This document shows, piece by piece, positions 1-9,670 of a stretch of DNA of 28,459 nucleotides. This stretch comes from Priapulus caudatus. Lineage: Eukaryota; Priapulida; Priapulimorpha; Priapulimorphida; Priapulidae. The notes below the pieces were generated by a model, which saw nothing but the letters and a program-made list of their open reading frames with translations, was not told where the DNA came from and searched no databases. The stretch lies in the NCBI RefSeq assembly GCF_000485595.1, contig NW_014578439.1:13348-41806 (forward strand), in the 5' to 3' direction. Both the position numbers and the translations under genes were made by a program. Each line of letters begins with the position of its first letter. The stretch's first letter is position 1.

Positions 1-240
1 GGGGGCAGGCAGGGTGGGGGAATGCAGGGGTGATGGGTGGAGGGGTGTTGGGAGGCAGGAGTGGTGTGGGTGGGGCAGGCATGGGTGGAGGGTAGGTGGG
101 TGGTAGGGGTGGTGGGAATGAAAGTTAGTAGGGTGGAATTGTGGAGGGTTGGAGGAGTGGAGGGAGAGGTGGTAGAGAGGGGGGAGGAATTGGAATGGAG
201 CGGATGGAAGCGATGGAGGGTTGGAGGAGTGGGCGACATT
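1..240. repeat. G-rich minisatellite-like tract
   Basis: One strand is dominated by G runs separated by short A/T-containing spacers (GGGTGGGG, GGAGGGTAGG, GTGGTAGGGGTGG). The long open frame across it is only the effect of few T-containing stops. Many runs of three or more G could form G-quadruplexes. No gene is supported. Confidence 0.7.
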
Positions 241-880
241 AGATGACCGGGATGCGTCACCTGGATCTGAATCTGGATCGTTTTCTGCGTAGCCCACGGT
301 TACGTGGATAATATAACGCAGGGATAGCTATATAGGGAACGCTATAGCTAGCCATGGGGTGTGACCTAGCTTGTGCTCATGCGTGCGTGCGTGCGTGTGT
401 GCGTGAGCAAGGCTCCATGCTGCTTCCCAACCGATTCCTCAATAAAAATTGCATAGGTCGCACCGTCGGTAAAAACATTTCTTTGAGAGGACGGCACGTT
501 ACCTCTTCAAGCTGATAGTTTTTATCTCAAGGTGATTATTCTGTGGCATACTGTAATCAGTGTTAGAGCTTTAAAAGAAAAACCACTCGCCAAACTGGGC
601 AAGTGAGTCAATAAGTTAACTCGCCCAAACGGAAACTATACTCGCTCAAATTTTAAAACAAAAATGCTTGTCAAACAATAGTGAAAAAACACAAAAACAC
701 CATTGATTTAACTACACATGTAATTCATTGATCACGTTTCTCAAAAACTCAAAGAAAAACTCTCCTCTGAAAGTTCGTGTTTTCATTTTCATTTTATTTA
801 CTTTTATTCTCGGGCTGCTTTGCCCCATCAATGAAACGCCACGTTACGCCAATTTTATTGACTTGTTAACACCAAGGCGA
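241..880. other. Non-coding stretch with GCGT microsatellite and ACTCGCC motifs
   Basis: I see no gene here. A short (GCGT)n microsatellite lies near 380-406. At about 575-650 there is a set of ACTCGCC/GGGC(A/G)AGT motifs that reappears as a related, directly oriented block near 2070-2165; this suggests two relics of one interspersed repeat. Confidence 0.5.
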
Positions 881-899
881 GCCAGTAGTAGCGCCGTCG

Positions 900-1300
900 C
901 TACACTACCCTCGATGCGTACAGGGCAAGAAATTAGCCAAAATGTGAACAGGCCCACCCAAAATTTTAGCAGGCCCTTAGACAAATGCAACAGCTAGGCC
1001 CTTACAAGTTTGAACAGGCCCTTAATTGTGTTCAATTTATTCCATGATTAATACAAGTATTAGCTTTGTGTTTATTAGGCATACCAGGCTTGTCACAAGT
1101 AGCAGGGTAAACCAAGAAAGTAAGCGACTGTCTGCTGCCGCAGGCTGCACACGAACAGCAAAGCTGCGAGAGGGTTGGTTCAGGAAGTGGACCCTGATAA
1201 GGGGGGTCAGGGGGCCCTCCCCCGGGATTTTTTTTTGTAAAATTACACCTAGCTCTTAGATGCAATTTCCTGCACTCTGAGGCAGCATTTTTAAACAATC
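900..1300. repeat. Relic of an interspersed repeat with CAGGCCC motifs
   Basis: Degenerate copies of an (A/G)CAGGCCC(T/A)-type motif occur at about 945-1022. They are followed by a block (about 1195-1290) with the wording GGGGCCCTCCCCCGGGATTTTT, AAATTACACC and AGATGC. The same wording occurs in the short hAT-like elements at 6630-6815 and, in part, at 11764-11952. I cannot define termini or a target duplication here, so it is probably an old fragment of the same family. Confidence 0.5.
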
Positions 1301-2335
1301 TTCATCACAAAAATATCACTTTTGAGTTGAGTATTTTAATCTTTGGGGGACACCAAAGACTAAAATACTTACTTAAAAAAAGAGAAACATGAACTTCAAA
1401 TTGCTGAGAGTTGAACTGCTCAGTCTCTGTCACTGTATTTGTGCAAGTACAATGCTAAGGCAAAGTAATGTGGTTAAAAGTTAACCTATCTGCCAACTGA
1501 ATAGCTAACACGGCCTCGACGCTTAATTATTTTCAGATCAGATAAATATATATATATAGACAGATAGATATATATAGATAGATAGATCTATATATAAGAT
1601 ATAGAGATATATATCGATATTATACACTCCTGATATTACAATATTATTATACATGGAAAATCGTAATGAAATTCACACAACGTGTATTTTTGCGTGCCGG
1701 CACGATCATTGCGTGTCATTCCCGATTGCAGCTTTTTCATCAATTCCAGGAAAGAATTTTGCTGTCCTCCTCTGATCCTAGCGGTGCCCACCCCCCTATA
1801 ATGAACGTGCCCAACGTGACTTTTAAACAATCCTGCACTCCCCCCCCCCACACGTGCATCAATCGATATGCTGCCCCAGGCAGGTATACACAGCCACGCT
1901 GTGCTGGGGCTGCACGCTTTCGCGGGCTGCTTTTTTCGGCGACCTTTGATAATATAAAGTGAGGATGTCGTGTGGTAGCCGCCCTTCACAATCGCTACAA
2001 CTGTATTTCACCAATGTTTGGATATTATAACGAAAGGAACCAACATTTGATTAAAGTTTTAGACAATTATTTTTACTCGCCAACATGGGCGAGTCAGCTT
2101 TAGCATTTACTCGCCCGATATTATTTTCACTCAACATTGGCGAGCGGGCGAGTGCCAAGCTCGTTCGCTGCTGTAATCTGGGGTCCAAAATTATCTTTCA
2201 TTCATCTTTAAAAATCTGTAATTTACATCATTTTAGAAATTTCTGCACGACAAAACATTCTGGGATCCTAATTTCATACACTAACACAATCAGAGTTAAG
2301 TGTCTTGTCACGAGACAGGAGTAGTAGATGTGCAT
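1301..2335. other. Non-coding stretch, GATA/AT microsatellite
   Basis: No credible gene; open frames on both strands are short and compositionally biased. An AT/GATA-rich microsatellite runs from about 1540 to 1620, a C-homopolymer lies near 1842-1850, and ACTCGCC/GGCGAGT motifs occur at 2070-2165. Confidence 0.5.
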
Positions 2336-2344
2336 GGTAGGAAC

Positions 2345-3032
2345 TAGACCGAATAATTCTGTCCCATATAACCTTTTTTATATTTTGGTGAGGGCTATTG
2401 GGACAGAACGGGGTTCATTGAAATTTTGTGAGATCGCGTGCAAAATGCATGTGCTGCTAATGCGGCCCGTACGCCGCTATTGGCGCGAAAAAAAACCTAC
2501 CGTTCTCTTCTACATGGCTTTACCTTGCTACTGATATGTGTATACAGTCACTTCAATGGTTATTCTCTTCTTAAAAGATTGTTTTTCAGAAACCCCGCTT
2601 CATTTAACTTTAGTAAATTACGTTCGCCATTTACAAACAATCAGACCAATCAGAGCGAGTCTATCAGCCCTCCTGCAGCGCCACAGATACAAGCGAGAAC
2701 CAGGGGCTATTGTAAGACTTGCTCTGATTGGTCTGATTGTTTGTAAATGGCGAACGTAATTTACTAAAGTTAAATGAAGCGGGGTTTCTGAAAAACAATC
2801 TTTTAAGAAGTGAATAACCATTGAAGTGACTGTATACACATATCAGTAGCAAGGTAAAGCCATGTAGAAGGGAACGGTAGGTTTTTTTTCGCGCCAATAG
2901 CGGCGTACGGGCCGCATTCGCAGCGCATGCATTTTGCATGCGATCTCACAAAATTTCATTGAACCCCGTTCTGTCCCAATAACCCTCACCAAGATATAAA
3001 AAAGGTTATATGGGACAGAATTATTCGGTCTA
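2345..3032. mobile_element. Foldback-type DNA transposon, 318-bp TIRs, 9-bp TSD (MULE-like, non-autonomous)
   Basis: Two near-identical inverted arms, 2345-2662 and 2715-3032 (318 bp each), flank a 52-bp unique centre. The ends begin TAGACCGAATAATTCTGTCC and end with the reverse complement. The 9-bp sequence GGTAGGAAC sits immediately outside both ends (2336-2344 and 3033-3041), a perfect target-site duplication. A 9-bp duplication with very long inverted repeats is the usual signature of Mutator-like (MULE) elements, so I infer that superfamily; the element encodes no protein and would depend on a transposase elsewhere. The open frames in the arms are mirror images of each other and are not genes. 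The arms differ at only a few positions, suggesting a fairly recent insertion or ongoing arm conversion. Confidence 0.9.
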
Positions 3033-3041
3033 GGTAGGAAC

Positions 3042-3372
3042 TAACGATCAATCTAATGAAATGTGCCGTTTAGAATTAACTTGCGTTTCCCCGAACTTGT
3101 ACTTCCTACGTAAAAAGCTGGGTATACATATAAACCCGATCAATTATTTTGCACATGACGTCATGTACCTCTAGGCGAATATACGGACAACCTTATCATT
3201 AACTTTTGTAAGAATGAATGTTTTTTTCTGCACGATTCAAGAAAAAACCACCTTTAATTCACTCCAACGTGGCGCTGTCGCACGACTCCGCCACACGAGG
3301 GCAGCACCGTCCAACAGCCGGTGGGGAGGCAGTGCTGTTCACACATTCGCACACCAGCTAGCATCAAACACA
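3042..3372 (+). promoter_or_regulatory. Putative promoter and 5' UTR region of the C12orf57-like gene
   Basis: The 330 bases before the start codon must contain the promoter and 5' leader of the downstream gene. I see no TATA box at a convincing distance. An ATG at 3214 is in frame with the start at 3373 and would add 53 residues, but the family normally starts about 15-20 residues before the AEQAK-type motif, so I treat that stretch as untranslated. Confidence 0.35.
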
Positions 3373-5849
3373 ATGGCTGACCACACCGACGAATCTACAA
3401 CGCCAATATTCACCGCAGAGCAGGCAAAAGGTGACTCGCGTAGTCCATCTCGCAATTTGCTTGGCACGGACTAGTGTACGCAGTTAGATTAGGAGGATAC
3501 TGGTTATGTGTTTGGTTCCCGTAGTGTTGTATAGAGACAGTGGTGGTGCCGATCGTACAGCATGCGACACAAACAAAAACAACCGGTCGCCAAGTACTAA
3601 CTAATCAAATATTACGAGGTGTTAAATGATAAAGTTACACGCGTTTCGTGCGAAGGAAATATAGCGTAATTAACTAGTACGTACTGCGCATCTTTCTGAT
3701 GTGAGTTTGTCTGTTCATCGCGAGTTTTTCACAGAGAATTCAAAATGCATGACATTCTTCTCTCACGAAATATCCAATCTCTTTCGTCCGATAGAGGGCG
3801 CCATAGTCGCGTTCTGGTTATAAGCACCAAATCATCCAGAACGGCCCAAAATTCTCGTGTTCCTACGATCGTTTCCCACGCAGTCATAAAAACCTTAGCA
3901 GAGTATATCTATATAATGATTCCTTTCATCTCTCTCGTGCACCGTTAAAATAAATGTGCTATAGAGACTTACGTTCTAATTTCTTAATGCCATCAACAAC
4001 GAACCGCTCCCAACTCGTTGCAAACTTTTAATCCCTCCTCCTCACTCACCGCCACCTCCTTGCTCATGTATCTTCCTCTTCCTCCTCCTCCATCACGTAT
4101 CAGAGTATTTAGTTATTGTGATTCCTTTCGTCTTTCTCGTGAGCGAGTAAAAATAAATGCTATAGATATAGGCCTACATGTACTAGGGTTCTCCAAGAGC
4201 AGCCAGCGACCCGCCAGGCTATCGTCGAGCCCGCCATCCTAAAATGCACCCGCCACTCTAAATATCATAGCCGCCATGCTAAAAGCATGTTAAAAGCCTT
4301 CGGCGATTTTGCAACTATTACCGTAAAGGCAGCACCCCCATTCTATAATGAAAAAGCTTGGAGAACCCTCTGTACGTTTCCAATTCAGCAGCCCTCCTGA
4401 CGCGCCATCCGTCCCTCCTCCTCGCTTACGTACCTTTCTCCTCCTCCTCCTCATCCTCCTCCTCTTCCTCCTCCTCCTCCTCATCCTCCTCCTCTTCCTC
4501 CTCGTTCTCATCCTCCTCCTCCTCCTCATCCTCCTCCTCATCCTCCTCCTCATCCTTCAATCCTCCTCCTCCTCTATCCTGCTCGTTCTCTCCTCCTCCT
4601 CCTCCTCCTTCCTCGTTCCTCTCGGTGGTGTCGAGGGGCGGCCGCGGGCGTCCTCTGCCGTGGGGGCCGTCCGTCCTGGCTTGGGCCCTCGGGTGCGTGG
4701 TGGGTCGCTGCGTGGGGCCGGGGGGCGGTGCGGCTGGCATCGCAGAGCTTCTCATCGCGTGGCCGTGCCGGGGCGCTGGGGGCCTGCGCTTGCGTGGCGT
4801 GCGGCTGGCGGGCGCTCGCGGCCATCCTCCTCCTCCTCACTCACGTATCTTCGCGTTGCGCAGCTGCCCTGGTGGACATCCTCGAGGCGTTTAAGCAGCC
4901 TGACAACGTGACTAAGATGGAGGAAGCTCGCGACAACGCTGGCACGGACATGATGCAGACAATGATGGTGGTCTTCCCCATCGCGACGCAGATACAGATG
5001 GAGGTGATACCGCACTATGGCTTCCCCGCCGATGGAGAAGGTGAGTGAGGGCTCCTCCTCTGAGGAGGAGGAGGTGGCGGGTGTCTCCCTTCCCGTAATA
5101 CCTCGGGGGGGGGGGATGGCTGGTTGGCTCCTCCTCTTCCGAGAAGGTGGCGGGTGTCTCCCTCCCCGTAATATCTCAGGGGATGGCTGGTTGGCTCCTC
5201 CGAAGAGGAGGAGGTGGCGGATGTCTCCGGATACTGATCCCGATACTTCGAGGATGGCTGGCTTGCTTCTCCCCTGATTCAGACAAGGAGATTAGGGGCA
5301 TAGCCAGCCTTTCCAGGAGGGAGGATTCCTTCCAAGAGGGGGATTCCTTCCAAGAGGGGGATTCCAAACCTACTATATTATACTAATAAAACTTCGTTAA
5401 AATTTTCGTTTCATGCTTTTATATATATACTGTATCAGATATGTGCCATTTTGATACAAACCAGGGGGGATTCCGGAAGGCCTGGAATCACCCCTGGCTA
5501 TGCCCCTGGAGATGCCTCCCCTTTCGATACCCTGGGGATCGGGATGGTTGTTTATACGATGTGTGCGTCTCCGAGAAAAACAATCATTGTTCACGTTGTT
5601 ATTGGCTTTCACCAATCGGGATATTAATCTAACGATAATGAAACATTTCTACGTATTTACTCGGTCCAGCTGAGGCTTGCAGGCCGTATCAGTGTGTGAT
5701 TGCACTCACCTGCGTTGCTCTGTGCTACAGGAATCATCAAGTTTGCCCAGATTGTGCGCAGCTTGGAGAAGGAGAGTGCAGAATTGGCGGAGCTCAATGA
5801 ACAACTTAGATCGATTTTCATTCCAAAGATGGCAGCACCGGTGACGTAA
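3373..5849 (+). CDS. C12orf57: C12orf57-like protein (protein C10 / GRCC10 family), 3 exons
   Basis: The gene has three coding exons: 3373-3430, 4864-5040 and 5731-5849. They splice to 117 codons plus TAA (354 nt). Both introns are phase 1 with GT donors (AAAAG|GTGACT, GAAG|GTGAGT) and AG acceptors (GCGCAG|CTG, CTACAG|GAA), and the frame is preserved through both junctions. The protein starts MADHT, then has an AEQAK motif just before the first junction. A central helix-rich segment carries KMEEARDNAG and FPIATQIQMEVI, followed by GFPADGEG and a C-terminal helix ending LRSIFIPKMAAPVT. This order closely follows vertebrate C12orf57/protein C10 (126 aa in human, as I recall), a small intracellular protein linked to human brain and eye development, with molecular role still poorly defined. 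No signal peptide or membrane segment is visible. Introns are 1433 and 690 bp and rich in low-complexity DNA. The open frames around exon 2 in other phases are shadows. Confidence 0.93.
4020..4625 (+). repeat. Polypyrimidine (TCC)n tract in intron 1
   Basis: Intron 1 of the C12orf57-like gene holds blocks of (TCC/CTC)n: a small one at 4031-4100, a large almost pure one at about 4436-4625, and a short one at 4825-4840 just ahead of the exon 2 acceptor at 4863. Three of them share a CTCCTCCTC-(A/G)CT-CAC-GTA-type junction, as if one unit had been copied. The sense strand is pyrimidine-rich, so the tract could help acceptor recognition or form triplex (H-) DNA. The Ser- or Leu-rich open frames across it are not genes. 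Confidence 0.85.
4626..4830. other. GC-rich island in intron 1
   Basis: About 200 bases of GC-rich, CpG-rich sequence sit between the polypyrimidine tract and the exon 2 acceptor, in an otherwise AT-leaning window. It has no frame conserved with the gene. It may be an inserted GC-rich fragment or part of a compound satellite. Confidence 0.45.
5050..5275. repeat. Three degenerate copies of a ~60-75 bp unit in intron 2
   Basis: The wording GAGGAGG-(A)GGTGGCGG(G/A)TGTCTCC, then CCCGTAATA(C/T)CTC, GGGGATGGCTGG and TTGGCTCCTCC recurs at about 5066, 5145 and 5205, the third copy being the most diverged. GAGGAGGAGG and CTCCTCCTC within each unit are complementary and could form hairpins. It starts 10-15 bases after the exon 2 donor. 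Confidence 0.7.
5276..5535. repeat. Inverted repeat relic in intron 2
   Basis: A block with GGGGCATAGCCAGCC and GGATTCCTTCCAAGAGGG (tandem, about 5325-5365) is partly mirrored at about 5464-5510 by GGGGATTCCGG...GGCTATGCCCC. The two flank an AT-rich centre, which suggests a decayed short inverted-repeat transposon. No target duplication could be defined. Confidence 0.4.
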
Positions 5850-6215
5850 CCCGACCAACGCCCCCAACAGTACGCAAGCCTTCCCGGCCTGGATGAGGCT
5901 CTTGATATGTTATGTTGCATGAGATTTTCCCTACAAATTCTGCCAATTATGTTAAGTCCAGATAAAATTTTACTGCGTGTTATAAGCCCAGATAAAATTT
6001 TACTGCGTATATTAAGCCCAGATAAAATTTTACTGCACAAGTTAAACAAGATACTTCTCTAATTGTAATTGTTTATACCAGTAGGCATGCTATGGGTTGT
6101 AAGTTAGCTGTTTTTAAGCAAGCTGTGATGGCTTGGATTCACATACTCGACGTAAATTATGTGTTTTTACGAATAAATTATATCTATACTGACTGCTTTT
6201 TGCTTGTAAAATAAA
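5850..6215 (+). other. Likely 3' UTR and poly(A) signals of the C12orf57-like gene
   Basis: After the TAA at 5847-5849 the sequence is AT-rich without further splice candidates. Canonical AATAAA hexamers occur at 6172-6177 and 6210-6215, with T-rich sequence after each. This would give a 3' UTR of about 350 bases. Confidence 0.65.
5951..6040 (+). repeat. Three tandem copies of a 30-bp unit in the 3' UTR
   Basis: The core AGCCCAGATAAAATTTTACT (AGTCCAG in the first copy) occurs three times with a period of about 30 bases, ending TGCGTG, TGCGTA and TGCACA. It lies inside the predicted 3' UTR, so the transcript would carry three copies of the same motif. AAAATTTT in each copy is self-complementary. 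Confidence 0.9.
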
Positions 6216-6560
6216 TTATTTTTCATAAATTGCTTGTCTCATTTCCGTTCTTCTTTTTCTCTCAGACTTTAAAACAATGTTGTTAAATAAATTGGTAAAT
6301 AAATTGGTATTTTCTGATCAAGATAATAGGAAAGTGCAGTTACAATTTTTAAATTGAATTTCACATCTTTAATGTAAATGCATACATGTTTTATACCTCT
6401 TGTGCAGAAATCTGGTTAACAAATAAATGAGTGAAAGCTTTTGGGTTGTGCAAACCCTATGATGCTTATAATTATAACCTGTGGCTAACCCGTGTTTTTC
6501 TATTGCCAGTATTAACCTGGTTTAGTATGGCAGAATAGAAATTAGATAAAACGGACGATA
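6216..6560. other. AT-rich intergenic stretch
   Basis: No gene or structured repeat seen, apart from a short direct repeat (AAATAAATTGGTA twice) near 6285-6310. Confidence 0.5.
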
Positions 6561-6567
6561 TTCTAAA

Positions 6568-7024
6568 CAGGCCCGTAGCCAGCTTTCTATTGGGGGGGGT
6601 TCGTTTTTCAATGTTGGCAATTTGCTCGGCAGGGGCGTGTACAGGATTTGTACCAGGGGGGTCTAACCGTAACCCATAGTTACGAGCACGCGAAGGGGGG
6701 GTATGGGGAGCCCTCCCCCAGAAATTTTTTAAAATTACACCCCCTCAGATGCGTTTTCTGCGCGAGCAAGGGGGGGTCCGGACGACTCCCTGGACCCCCC
6801 CTGTACACGCCCCTGCTCGGGCGCGAAGCGACCAGGCGAGGGAGCCAAGCGACCGAGCGGGGGGAGGGTGTGGGAGGGGGGTGTTCACTGTTCACCCTCC
6901 CGCACGATGGATATTTTGCAATTATTACACTAAAATGGAGCGACCTGAGGTGAAATTCTTGGGGGGAGGGGCTTGGGGGGGGGGTTCGTTCGAACCCCCC
7001 GAACCCCCCCTGGCTACGGGCCTG
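6568..7024. mobile_element. hAT-like non-autonomous element with a nested insertion
   Basis: The ends are inverted copies of CAGGCCCGTAGCCAG. TTCTAAA is immediately outside both (6561-6567 and 7025-7031). The terminal CAG...CTG and GC-rich CGTAGCCAG ends are typical of hAT-type miniature elements, whose target duplication is normally 8 bp; only 7 bp match here cleanly, so one base may have changed. Long G and C runs lie inside each end. It contains a second element at 6630-6815 and codes for nothing. Confidence 0.75.
6630..6815. mobile_element. Short hAT-like element nested in the 6568-7024 element
   Basis: The ends are CAGGGGCGTGTACAG and its reverse complement CTGTACACGCCCCTG. CTCGG flanks both sides (6625-6629, 6816-6820), shorter than the 8 bp expected for hAT. 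The interior shares wording (CCCTCCCCCAGAAA...TT, AAATTACACC) with the blocks at 1195-1290 and 11764-11952, so this is one family of about 190-bp elements. Confidence 0.7.
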
Positions 7025-7031
7025 TTCTAAA

Positions 7032-7451
7032 CACAGCTTAGTAGTGACGATGGATATCGGAAGTATTATGTTCTCTATCCGAGATGCAGGGAGAAGGAAG
7101 ACGAAGAAGACTGATGTCACACAAAACACTTTTTGTCCGATTGTCCGAGAGCATCCGGATGTACAACGTATTTATTACGTCTAGTTAACATGGCCGTATA
7201 TAGATGGCGTATCACTAGTTAAAGAAACACTGTACAGCAATTACTCTAAACCCAGCTCAGTACATGACACCTCCTCCCCTTTTAGTTAGGAAACACCATT
7301 GATCAACCAGAAAATTGTTCTGAAAATCCAAAATGCCCAAAACAAACACAATACTCGTTACAATGAAATGTACCAATTACATGTACCAATGAACACACTA
7401 CACATACTGGTGTACTACTCTACAATACTAACACGACCAATGTGCACCTTC
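7032..7451. other. Intergenic stretch
   Basis: No gene, RNA or clear repeat recognised; moderately AT-rich. Confidence 0.4.
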
Positions 7452-7455
7452 TTAA

Positions 7456-8340
7456 AGGCATAATAGGCCCATTGATTATGCAAAGTTGACGAATGCTACA
7501 GTAACTGGCACCTTCTGTAGTTAATAAGTACATTACCTTATAGCCAAACGCGTATTAGTTTGTCCAATATCACTGCTAATTACTAAGAAATGTCTAATTG
7601 AAATCTGTAAATTTGGTAATCTGGCGCCAACGCTAAATTGGTTGGCAAGCAAAATAGCCTCGAATTCAGTTAGGTGACGTCACATGTTGCTACGGGTGTT
7701 GCGCAGAGAATTGTTTGTCCTGGAATGCTTATAACGACTAATGAGCTAGTAGAATGTATCTTTGGGTGTATTCTCGGTATTGATGCCCAAGTAAATAACC
7801 GTGGGTGCTAATGAACGGGTACCCACATGTCTTCAATTTCAGACACAGGTGTATTCCTTTGACCAATATACGTAAATATGCGTAGTGCCGTCTGCTTTCC
7901 ATGTTTAGTCTGTGGACGTGGTTAGTCTGCGATCCCCTTATAGTGTTGGCCCCCAACACAGCCTACTTCATTATCACGAGCGTCCGTGACTCGTACGTGG
8001 ATTCCACGTTCATTACAATTAGAGATAACTGTTACGTATACAGTTACGGTACTGTACTATCACTAGCATTGCGTACGGCCGAGCATGCGTGCAAAAATGT
8101 CCGGTGCACTATAAATCTGTATCACACCTGTTTCGCCGTATCCGGTTTCGAAACTGTAGACAAGTCAGTCAACTGATTTCCTGGACTGCGGATTTCAATT
8201 AGACATTTCTTAGTAACCAGCAGTGATATTGGACAAACTAATACGCATTTCGCTATAAGGTAATGTACTTATTAACTACACAACGTGCCAGTTACTGTAG
8301 CATTCGTCAACTTTGCATAATCAATGGGCCTATTATTCCT
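7456..8340. mobile_element. TTAA-flanked DNA transposon with 151-bp TIRs, non-autonomous
   Basis: Inverted arms 7456-7606 and 8190-8340 match over about 150 bases, starting AGGCATAATAGGCCCATTGA (the right end has one difference in the first ten bases). TTAA lies directly outside both (7452-7455 and 8341-8344). TTAA targets are used by piggyBac, Kolobok and Sola3 superfamilies; the ends are not the CCC type usual for piggyBac. The 583-bp centre is not inverted and has only a 91-codon frame (7901-8176) that I do not recognise and would not call a gene. Confidence 0.8.
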
Positions 8341-8434
8341 TTAACTGGTAAAACACATCAACTTGAAACCCTGAAAACACCATAAAAATGGTAACTCTGG
8401 TTTTAGACTGTAAACAACCACCACGATTACATGC

Positions 8435-9670
8435 TTAGAGATCAAGAATCACACGCGGTATACGGATACGTGTAGATCTGCGCACGGTAAGACGACGCTG
8501 AGGCCAGGGAAAAGATACAGAATCCCTAGATGGACTTATGCTGACGATAAGAAATCCAAAGGAAAGCATGTAAGGCTCGTGCCTATCCCAGAATTTCAGA
8601 AGCTGGAGGCACAGGGGATTCGGGGGGAGCAGACGGTACTCCCAAGGGATGTGATGAAAGTACCCTTGGTTATCTCCCACAGAGGAGAAAAGCCTACCCT
8701 GTTGTTGGAGGATCAACAAGTGGAGGAACTCAAACCAGTGGAGGAGAGTGAGACACAGCAAGGACAGCAGTTGGTGAGCGTTCTGGCCGGCATGGCACCC
8801 ACAAAGTTAGCTGAGCACCTACAGAACCTACTGGATAGAGTAGATACGTACGACTTTGAAATTGAGCACCGGAAGGTACACCATCACCAGAATGCGGATG
8901 CGTTTTCACGTAAGACGGTAGGAAAATGTCCGAACGAGAACTGCCCAGATAGCAGGGATGGAATGATGGGAGAGGATGCCCGACCAGCGATGGAGATGCA
9001 CTCAGGGGAAGAGGAAACGCACGTTCGTGAGGAAGAAGACGAGGAAGGTAGTAGCGATGAACCACCCAGCTGCAGTAGGGGACGAGAGGATTCTACTTGG
9101 AGAGATGAACCACTGAGTCGTAATGGGAGGTGAGACGATTCTTCATGTGAGGATAAGGAGCAGCGTGGTCAGGTGTTTGTAGTGACCGATGGAGAGCGAG
9201 AGGATCGCAGAGAAAATCCCGAGGATCATGGGGAAGACCATGATGTATGGAACCCAGAAAATATTAGGAGATTACAGGATAAGGACCCTGTGATTGTTTT
9301 CTTCAAGGAACGAAAAGAAGCGGCGTTGGACAGACCTGAGTTTGCAGAAATTGCAGGAATGGGATCGGAGGCAAAACCGTACTGGGGACAGGAATCAATT
9401 ACAGGTTCAGGAAGGTAAATTGTATAGACGATGGGAGACGCCATGCAGTCACGCCGACTCATCCCATACTTCCGCTGGTGATACCTAAGGAATTGCAAAG
9501 ATAAATATTTCAGCAATTACATTACCATCGTACAGCAGGACATCAAGGAGAGAAACGGAGTAGATCCAGCATACAGCAACGGTTCTACTGGCCACACTAC
9601 ACGAAGGATATCTAGAGATGGTGCCAGTACTGCACTGTCTGTGCTCGGAGGCAACCTGGAAAAGGGTTGA
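8435..9670 (+). pseudogene. Decayed Ty3/gypsy retrotransposon pol fragment
   Basis: A frame from 8579 holds a KLAEHLQNLLDR motif like the linker ahead of the reverse transcriptase of gypsy elements. It then passes straight into YDFEIEHRKVHHHQNADAFSRK, which is the end of the gypsy RNase H domain. The whole reverse transcriptase and most of RNase H are missing, so an internal deletion lies near 8845-8855. Acidic spacer sequence follows. Then a frame starting near 9245 resembles the integrase lead-in (NIRRLQDKDPV, KLYRRWETP), and around 9530-9650 the H-x3-H and C-x2-C residues of the integrase zinc-binding domain can be read, with stop codons. Several stops and frame changes rule out function. 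I found no flanking LTRs. Confidence 0.8.

Noticed and set aside
37-246. Gly/Val/Trp-rich 69-codon frame
   Set aside because: Compositional effect of the G-rich minisatellite.
2438-2939. Open frames on both strands sharing the same peptide
   Set aside because: They are the two arms of the foldback element read inward; no protein similarity recognised.
2345-3041. CRISPR-like or bacterial repeat system
   Set aside because: Repeats here are inverted arms or microsatellites; no regularly spaced short repeats with unique spacers anywhere in the window.
3214-3372. N-terminal extension of the C12orf57-like protein from an upstream ATG
   Set aside because: In frame, but the family starts near the position of 3373 and the extension shows no conserved character.
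4290-4755. Long open frames coding Arg/Met-, Glu/Asp-, Ser- or Leu-rich proteins across the TCC tract
   Set aside because: They follow from the triplet repeat in all frames and lie inside an intron; no family match and no conserved start.
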